DNA of 10,643 nucleotides from JASFUX01 sp050050115 (GTDB lineage Bacteria > Pseudomonadota > Alphaproteobacteria > Caulobacterales > Maricaulaceae), in the NCBI GenBank assembly GCA_050050115.1, contig JASFUX010000110.1, positions 1-10,643 of the forward strand, in the 5' to 3' direction. The position numbers were made by a program, and so were the translations under genes. The notes beneath the pieces were generated by a model that saw only the letters and a list, made by a program, of their open reading frames with translations, was not told the origin of the DNA and ran no database searches. How positions within the stretch are numbered: the stretch's first letter is position 1; each line of letters opens with the position of its first letter. Positions 6,041 to 10,643 of the stretch are shown here, piece after piece.

Positions 6041-6646
6041 TCAGCTGTCGTAGTCGTCGACCAGCGCTTCGTCGTCGTCCTCATCCTCCTCGGCGTCGCG
6101 CGCGGAGGCGCGTCCGCCCTGACGGCCGATCATGTCGGCGAGCTCGGAGAGGTCGATGAACTCGTCCGCCTGGCGGCGCAGATCGTCCGAGGCCATGGGC
6201 GGGCTCGACTTCAGCGTGGAGATCACCGTCACCCGCACGCCTTTGCGCTGGACCGCTTCGACCAACCGGCGGAAGTCGCCGTCCCCGGAGAACAGCACCA
6301 CATGGTCGAGCCAGGCCGCCGCCTCGAGCACGTCGACGGCGAGATCGACGTCCATGTCGCCGCGGATCCGGCGGTTGCCTTGGTTGTCGGTGAAGGTCTT
6401 CGCCGGCTTGGTGATCACCGTGAAGCCGTTGTAGTCGAGCCAGTCGACCAGCGGCCGGATCGGCGAGAAGCGGTCCTGCTCTTCAATGATCGAGGTATAG
6501 TAGACCGCGCGCACGAGACGCCCGCGAGTGCGGAAGTTGTCGAGCAGCTTCTTGTAATCGACCTCAAGTCCAAGGCCTTTGGCCGAGGAATAGAAGTTTG
6601 CGCCGTCGATGAATACGCCGATGCGCTCGTTGGGGTAAAAGGTCAT
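6041..6646 (-). CDS. NYN (LabA-like/DUF88) domain protein, putative PIN-like nuclease
   Basis: The ATG at 6646, with GAGGA 7 nt upstream, gives 201 residues. The frame stays open to 6943, but that extension is antisense to folK and has no family character. The NYN domain covers about 8-165, with the acidic residues expected for a PIN-like metal site: D14 in FIDGANFY, the RGDMDVDLAVD stretch (D97, D99, D101, D105) and SGDGDF (D122, D124). NYN proteins are predicted or shown RNases in several lineages. The target of this one is unknown, and cyanobacterial LabA gives its name to the group without settling function. The tail (185-201) is very acidic, rich in D and E, and probably disordered. The glycosylase gene follows after 8 nt, while folK is divergent only 39 bp away. 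It has no signal peptide or membrane segment. Confidence 0.9.
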   Translation of the reverse strand: MTFYPNERIGVFIDGANFYSSAKGLGLEVDYKKLLDNFRTRGRLVRAVYYTSIIEEQDRFSPIRPLVDWLDYNGFTVITKPAKTFTDNQGNRRIRGDMDVDLAVDVLEAAAWLDHVVLFSGDGDFRRLVEAVQRKGVRVTVISTLKSSPPMASDDLRRQADEFIDLSELADMIGRQGGRASARDAEEDEDDDEALVDDYDS

Positions 6647-6653
6647 AGTACAA

Positions 6654-6658
6654 TCCTC
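6654..6658 (-). promoter_or_regulatory. Ribosome binding site deciding the NYN gene start
   Basis: GAGGA on the minus strand lies 7 nt before the ATG at 6646-6644. This supports the 201-residue start over longer readings that would run into folK. Confidence 0.65.
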
Positions 6659-6685
6659 AGATGAAATTGGCCGAGTATTCGCGTC

Positions 6686-7243
6686 GTGACGAGTAATGAG
6701 CATTTCCAATCGAAAGCTTTGCTCGCCCTGGGATCTAATTTGCCATGGGGCGATTTGAAACCAAGAGCGGTATTGCAAAGAGCGCTGGAAAACCTCGAAC
6801 GCGCCGGCGCGGCGACCGTCGAGGCGCGCTCTGACTGCTGGCGCACGGAAGCCTGGCCCGATCCGTCCGACCCGCCGTTTGCGAATATGGTCGTCGCGAT
6901 CAGAACGCCCCTCGGCCCGGTCGAGCTGCTCAAGGCGGCGCACGAGATCGAGGCGGCGTTCGGGCGCGCGCGCGGCTCAGCGAACGCGCCGCGGACTCTC
7001 GACATCGACATCGTTGATTTCGACGGACTGAGCGCCGATTTCACCAAGGATGAGGATGGCGCGGACCTCGCCCTGCCGCACCCGCGCATGCACGAGCGGG
7101 CGTTCGTGCTCGCGCCGCTCCTCGACGTCGCCCCGGCATGGCGGCATCCGCGCCTCGGCGTTGACGCCGAAACCTTGTTTTCGAGGCTTCCGAGCGCCGA
7201 GCGCGCCTCGGTGCGGCGTCTGGGCGCGGGGGAAGAGGTATGA
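6686..7243 (+). CDS. folK: 2-amino-4-hydroxy-6-hydroxymethyldihydropteridine diphosphokinase (HPPK)
   Basis: Transfers pyrophosphate from ATP to 6-hydroxymethyl-dihydropterin in folate synthesis. The 185 residues slightly exceed the usual 160 or so. ALGSN (14-18) is the conserved opening strand, PPFANMVV (63-70) corresponds to the FxN region, PRTLDIDIVDF (102-112) supplies metal-binding D106 and D108, and LPHPRMHERAFVLAPL (130-145) is the family signature. The start is taken as the GTG at 6686. No in-frame ATG lies near, and a TTG at 6719 would leave too few residues before ALGSN. The ribosome site is weak. The first 30 or so codons are richer in A/T and contain AGA, GTA, TTG and AAT codons, unlike the rest of the gene, perhaps because this DNA also carries the promoter of the divergent NYN gene. 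rpoZ follows after 56 nt. Confidence 0.94.
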   Translation: MTSNEHFQSKALLALGSNLPWGDLKPRAVLQRALENLERAGAATVEARSDCWRTEAWPDPSDPPFANMVVAIRTPLGPVELLKAAHEIEAAFGRARGSANAPRTLDIDIVDFDGLSADFTKDEDGADLALPHPRMHERAFVLAPLLDVAPAWRHPRLGVDAETLFSRLPSAERASVRRLGAGEEV

Positions 7244-7288
7244 TGTTGCGTCGCAGCGCCGCTTTTCGTAAGCAGAGCGTTCGCTTTT

Positions 7289-7293
7289 AGGAG
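7289..7293 (+). promoter_or_regulatory. Ribosome binding site of rpoZ
   Basis: AGGAG lies 6 nt before the rpoZ ATG, an ideal spacing. It is the strongest ribosome site in the plus-strand cluster. The remainder of the 56-nt folK-rpoZ spacer shows no convincing promoter or terminator. Confidence 0.75.
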
Positions 7294-7299
7294 ACTTAC

Positions 7300-7659
7300 A
7301 TGGCCCGCGTGACGGTCGAAGACTGCGTCGAAGAAATCCCGAACCGGTTTGATCTGGTGCTGTTGGCCGCGCATCGCGCCCGGAACATTTCAGCCGGCGC
7401 TGCTTTGACGGTGGAGCGCGACAAGGACAAGAACCCGGTCGTCGCTCTGCGCGAGATCGCCGATGAGACCGTCAAGCAGAACGATCTCGAGGAGAGCATG
7501 GTCTCCGGGCTCCAGCGCGTGATGCTGGTCGAAGAGAGCGAAGAGAAGGAAGAGCGCCCTGCGCTCGAGGATCAGCGCGCCGCGCAGCCGGTGAGCGAAT
7601 ACGACATGCTCCGCGCGCTCCAGAGCGACCGCGATGGAGGAGCCGACGGCCGCTCCTGA
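7300..7659 (+). CDS. rpoZ: DNA-directed RNA polymerase omega subunit
   Basis: The small subunit that binds and stabilises beta-prime in RNA polymerase. It has 119 residues. MARVTVEDCVEEIPNRFDLV at the N-terminus is nearly the E. coli opening, AAHRARNI (23-30) and VALREIADE (48-56) are the other conserved blocks, and the tail from about 78 is charged and variable. In E. coli the first residues of omega form part of ppGpp site 1 with beta-prime. The identical MARVTV suggests the same capacity, by inference. The stop at 7657-7659 lies inside the next gene, whose ATG (7634) precedes it, so the ppGpp enzyme overlaps by 26 nt. The rpoZ-rsh order is widespread in Proteobacteria. Confidence 0.97.
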   Translation: MARVTVEDCVEEIPNRFDLVLLAAHRARNISAGAALTVERDKDKNPVVALREIADETVKQNDLEESMVSGLQRVMLVEESEEKEERPALEDQRAAQPVSEYDMLRALQSDRDGGADGRS

Positions 7660-9940
7660 GCAGGCGCGGGGCGACCCTCATCTGACCGGCGCTGAAACCG
7701 GCGGCCCGGACCCTTCCTCTAATGCCGATGCGGTGACGCCGGCGCGCTACGACGCCGACATCGAACGTGCGCGCGAGCAGCTGGTCGCGCGCATACGGAG
7801 CTATGATCGCACCGCAGACCTCGGCCGGCTCGATCGCGCTTTCGAGATCGCGCGCGAGGCGCATCGCAACCAGGTCCGGCTGTCGGGTGCGCCCTACATC
7901 ACCCACCCGCTTGCGGTGGCGAACCTTCTGGCCGAGCTGCGGCTCGACCTCGACACCATCATCACCGCGATCCTGCATGACACGGTCGAGGACACCGCCG
8001 TCAGCCTCGACGACCTCTCGCGCGAGTTCAGCGAGGACGTGCGCGATCTCGTCGACGGGGTGACCAAGCTCGCCCAGGTTTCCCGCGCGCGCGGCGGCTC
8101 GAAGCAGGGCGAGAACCTGCAGAAGCTCGTCCTCGCGATCGCGCGCGACGTGCGGGTGCTGCTCGTCAAGCTCGCCGACCGACTGCACAATATGCAGACC
8201 CTCCAGCACGTGCCCAACGAGGAGAAGCGCAAAAGAATCGCGTCGGAGACGATGGAGATCTACGCGCCGCTCGCGCGCCGCATCGGCGTGGCGCGCTGGT
8301 GCGGCGAGCTTGAGGATCTCTCGTTCAAGTGGATCAATCCGTCCGCTTACGAATCGGTTCGCCGGCGGGTCTCGGCGACGCGCGGGGCGCGGACCGAAGC
8401 GGTCGCGAGCGTCTCGAGCGCCTTGACCGACGCCTTGAATGAGGCGGGACTCGAAGCGCGGGTCTACGGCCGCGAGAAGCGGCCCTATTCGATCTGGCGC
8501 AAGCTTGAGCGCCGCGGGATCGACTTCGACGACCTCGCCGACATCTACGCGTTCCGGGTGATCACCCAGAGCCCGGAGGACTGCTACCGCGTGCTCGGGT
8601 TGATCCACACCCGGTGGCGCTGCGTGCCCGAGCGCTTCAAGGACTTCATCTCGACGCCCAAGCCCAACAACTATCGCTCGATCCACACCACGATCATCGG
8701 TCCCGACAACCAGCGCATCGAGCTGCAGATCCGCACCGAGGAGATGGACCGGATCGCCGAGGACGGCGTCGCCGCGCATTGGCGCTACAAGAACGAGAGC
8801 TACGGCTACGACGCCGAGGCGGCGGCCGAAGCGGGCGGCGATCCGCTGAGCCGCTTACGGTCTCTCGTCGACATCCTCGAGCACGGCGGCGATCCCGACG
8901 AGTTCCTCGAGCACGCCAAGCTCGAGATGTTCACCGATCAGGTGTTCGCCTTCACGCCCAAAGGCGACGTCATCGCGCTGCCGCAAGGCGCGACGCCGCT
9001 CGACTTCGCCTACGCGGTTCACACCGATGTTGGAGACACTTGCGTCGGCGCGCGGATCAACGGCCGGCGCATGCCGGTGCGCACGCGCCTTCAGAACGGC
9101 GACGTGGTCGAGATCATCCGCTCGGGCATGCCCTCACCGATGCCGGGCTGGGAGGACATCGCCGTCACCGGGCGCGCCCGGTCGGCCATTCGCCGCCTCG
9201 TGCGCAAGTCCGAGCAGGACGAATTCGTCCGCATCGGCCGGCTGATCGCTGAGCACGGTCTGCGGCGCGAAGGCCTCGATCTCAAGAGCGCGCAGTTCGC
9301 AGACGTCTTGAAGCGGCTTGATTTCGACGACGAGGACGATCTGTTCGAAAGCCTCGGGCGCGGCCGGATGAACTCCGACGATCTGATCCAGGCGCTGTTC
9401 CCGCGCCGCTCGGTGGAGAAGACCGCGCGCAACCGCGAGCTGATCGTCGACGAGAAGGCGCAGCTGTTCGTCCGCGGCCGCGGCCTGACGCCGGGCGTCA
9501 CGCTGCACTTCGCCGATTGCTGCTCGCCGCTGCCTGGCGACCGCATCGTCGGCATCCTGATGCCCGAGCGCGGCGTCGAGGTGCACACGATCGACTGCGA
9601 GCGGCTGGCGCAGTACGAAAATGAGCAGGATCGTTGGGTCGACCTCGGCTGGACCGCCGAGGCCGCCGAGCGGACCGTATCGACCGGCCACATCATGGCG
9701 ACGATCGACAACACCCCCGGCGCCCTCGCCGACATCACCGGCGCGGTCAGCCGCTCGAACGGCAACATCGTCGGCGTGAAGATGGTCCGCCGCGGGAGCG
9801 ACTTTTTCGACATGAAGTTCGCCGTCGAGGTGTTGGACGCGCGCCACCTCTCCCATATCGTCGCGGCGATGCGCGCGTGCGCCTCCGTGGTGATGGCGCG
9901 GCGCGACCGGGGGCAAGCTTTTACAACGAGGGCGCCATGA
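7634..9940 (+). CDS. rsh: Bifunctional (p)ppGpp synthetase/hydrolase, RelA/SpoT homologue
   Basis: Makes and degrades the alarmone (p)ppGpp. It has 768 residues. After a disordered extension (1-45) comes the HD hydrolase domain with H91, the HDTVED block (H115, D116) and D182 in ADRLHN, so hydrolase residues look intact. The synthetase domain has YSIWRKL (285-291), D303 in LADIYAFRVI, an RFKD motif (334-337; the RxKD form is typical of bifunctional enzymes, ExDD of RelA), PKPNNYRSIHT and E363 in ELQIRT. A TGS domain spans about 436-500, CCSPLPGD (629-636) with C655 marks the zinc-finger region, and an ACT domain covers about 685-757. The start is uncertain: no ribosome site precedes 7634, GGAGGAG follows it, and an in-frame GTG lies at 7733. 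It overlaps rpoZ by 26 nt and pyrE by 4 nt. Such a single Rsh is usual in Alphaproteobacteria. Confidence 0.96.
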   Translation: MEEPTAAPEQARGDPHLTGAETGGPDPSSNADAVTPARYDADIERAREQLVARIRSYDRTADLGRLDRAFEIAREAHRNQVRLSGAPYITHPLAVANLLAELRLDLDTIITAILHDTVEDTAVSLDDLSREFSEDVRDLVDGVTKLAQVSRARGGSKQGENLQKLVLAIARDVRVLLVKLADRLHNMQTLQHVPNEEKRKRIASETMEIYAPLARRIGVARWCGELEDLSFKWINPSAYESVRRRVSATRGARTEAVASVSSALTDALNEAGLEARVYGREKRPYSIWRKLERRGIDFDDLADIYAFRVITQSPEDCYRVLGLIHTRWRCVPERFKDFISTPKPNNYRSIHTTIIGPDNQRIELQIRTEEMDRIAEDGVAAHWRYKNESYGYDAEAAAEAGGDPLSRLRSLVDILEHGGDPDEFLEHAKLEMFTDQVFAFTPKGDVIALPQGATPLDFAYAVHTDVGDTCVGARINGRRMPVRTRLQNGDVVEIIRSGMPSPMPGWEDIAVTGRARSAIRRLVRKSEQDEFVRIGRLIAEHGLRREGLDLKSAQFADVLKRLDFDDEDDLFESLGRGRMNSDDLIQALFPRRSVEKTARNRELIVDEKAQLFVRGRGLTPGVTLHFADCCSPLPGDRIVGILMPERGVEVHTIDCERLAQYENEQDRWVDLGWTAEAAERTVSTGHIMATIDNTPGALADITGAVSRSNGNIVGVKMVRRGSDFFDMKFAVEVLDARHLSHIVAAMRACASVVMARRDRGQAFTTRAP

Positions 9941-10524
9941 CTTCAGACGATGTGCTCGAAGAGTTTCGGGCAGCGGGCGCCTTGCTCGAAGGACACTTCA
10001 TCCTGTCTTCGGGTTTGCACAGCCCGGTGTTTCTCCAAAAGACCAAGGTGTTCGAGGATCCCGTCCGCACCGAGCGGCTTTGCCGCGCGCTGGCCGAGAA
10101 GGTGCGCGCGACCTTGAACGACGATGTCGACCTCGTCGCCTCGCCTGCGGTCGGCGGGATCATTCCCGGCTACGAGACGGCGCGCGCGCTCGGCGTGCAC
10201 GCGATCTTCACCGAACGGGAGAAGGGCGAGTTCGCGCTGCGGCGGGGCTTTGAAATCCCCGATGGCGCGCGCGTGCTGATGGTCGAGGACATCGTCACGA
10301 CGGGGCTTTCTTCCCGCGAGTGCATCGCCTGCCTCAAGGCCGCCGGCGCGAATGTCGTCGCCGAGGCCTGCATCGTCGACCGCTCGGGCGGCGAAGCGGA
10401 CGTGGGCGCGCCGTTGATCTCGCTCGCACAGGTGAAGTTCCCCGCCTATCCCGCCGACGCGTTGCCTGACGAGCTCGCCGCGATGCCGGCGGTCAAGCCG
10501 GGCAGCCGGCACCTGACGGCATGA
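9937..10524 (+). CDS. pyrE: Orotate phosphoribosyltransferase
   Basis: Converts orotate and PRPP to orotidine 5'-phosphate in pyrimidine synthesis. It has 195 residues. The opening GHFILSSGLHSPVFLQK (19-35) is the orotate-site region, VASPAVGGIIPGYETA (67-82) follows, FTEREKGEFALRRGFEI (91-107) is the flexible catalytic loop region, and VEDIVTTG (116-123) is the PRPP-binding motif. The frame is open far upstream of 9937, but those residues are a shadow of rsh. The ATG at 9937 has GAGGG 4 nt before it and overlaps the rsh stop as ATGA, so translation is probably coupled. The pyrE stop overlaps the pdxJ start in the same way. Confidence 0.96.
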   Translation: MTSDDVLEEFRAAGALLEGHFILSSGLHSPVFLQKTKVFEDPVRTERLCRALAEKVRATLNDDVDLVASPAVGGIIPGYETARALGVHAIFTEREKGEFALRRGFEIPDGARVLMVEDIVTTGLSSRECIACLKAAGANVVAEACIVDRSGGEADVGAPLISLAQVKFPAYPADALPDELAAMPAVKPGSRHLTA

Positions 10525-10643
10525 CCGCGAAGACCGATGGGGCCCGCACGCCGGGGCGGCTGCGCCTCGGGGTCAACATCGACCATGTCGCGACCATCCG
10601 GAACGCGCGTGACGGCGACTACCCGGATCTCGCGCGCGCCGCG
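10521..10643 (+). CDS. pdxJ: Pyridoxine 5'-phosphate synthase, N-terminal part, cut by window edge
   Basis: The first 41 codons run off the right end. RLRLGVNIDHVATIRNARDG (13-32) is the characteristic first strand of PdxJ, followed by YPDLARAA. PdxJ joins 1-deoxyxylulose 5-phosphate and 3-amino-2-oxopropyl phosphate to make pyridoxine 5'-phosphate in the DXP-dependent vitamin B6 route. The start ATG overlaps the pyrE stop as ATGA, with no strong ribosome site of its own. The first 12 residues are a charged extension before the conserved strand. Most of the barrel and active site lies outside the window and cannot be checked. Confidence 0.93.
   Translation, partial: MTAKTDGARTPGRLRLGVNIDHVATIRNARDGDYPDLARAA

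Noticed and set aside
6647..6943. N-terminal extension of the NYN gene to a start at 6943
   Set aside because: The extension is antisense to folK, lacks family character and ignores the GAGGA site placed for the ATG at 6646.
7274..7287. AGCG-TT-CGCT followed by TTTT before rpoZ, considered as a terminator
   Set aside because: The stem would be only 4 bp with a 2-nt loop, too small for a stable hairpin, and it lies directly ahead of the rpoZ ribosome site.
7472..8779. Minus-strand open frame (435 codons) antisense to rpoZ and rsh
   Set aside because: It mirrors the codon bias of rsh, shows no domain and has no ribosome site.
1..10643. Search by eye for CRISPR arrays, tRNAs, insertion sequences, phage genes and defence modules
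   Set aside because: No regularly spaced repeats, tRNA-like cloverleaf, transposase motif or unassigned accessory gene was seen. All DNA is accounted for by housekeeping genes and short spacers.

Overview
The window is an ordinary, densely packed housekeeping segment of a high-GC Alphaproteobacterium. Caulobacterales- or Parvularculales-like relatives seem most likely, but this rests on gene content, protein style and GC-rich codon use and not on a marker gene. Twelve protein genes can be supported, two of them cut by the window edges. No tRNA, rRNA, insertion sequence, phage gene, CRISPR array or recognisable defence system was found, and no gene-free stretch reaches 300 bases.

Layout. Positions 1-666 (minus) hold the N-terminal third or so of an exported M2-family (ACE-like) peptidyl-dipeptidase. 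It is divergent from a PLP-dependent threonine/serine dehydratase (765-1805, plus). That gene converges on a soluble lytic murein transglycosylase (1802-3850, minus), and the two stop codons lie inside one CTAG palindrome. A 174-bp divergent spacer follows, with a candidate stress promoter for slt, a perfect inverted repeat and a candidate sigma-70 promoter for dapA. Then come dapA (4025-4906) and smpB (4915-5379), 8 nt apart. smpB converges, again with overlapping stop codons, on a minus-strand pair: an NYN/LabA-like nuclease-fold gene (6041-6646) and a family 5-type uracil-DNA glycosylase (5376-6032), 8 nt apart. Only 39 bp separate the NYN start from the divergent folK (6686-7243).

The right third is a plus-strand cluster: folK, rpoZ (7300-7659), a bifunctional RelA/SpoT homologue (7634-9940), pyrE (9937-10524) and the first 41 codons of pdxJ (10521-10643). 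From rpoZ to pdxJ every junction overlaps (26, 4 and 4 nt), so the genes are very probably cotranscribed and translationally coupled. This ties the omega subunit, whose N-terminus matches the part involved in ppGpp binding in E. coli, to the enzyme that makes and degrades ppGpp, and to pyrimidine and PLP synthesis.

No undescribed system is evident. The points most worth a second look are the two convergent gene pairs with overlapping stop codons, the NYN-UDG pair, the rpoZ/rsh overlap, the compact NYN/folK divergent start region with an 11-codon upstream ORF, and the regulatory candidates between slt and dapA.
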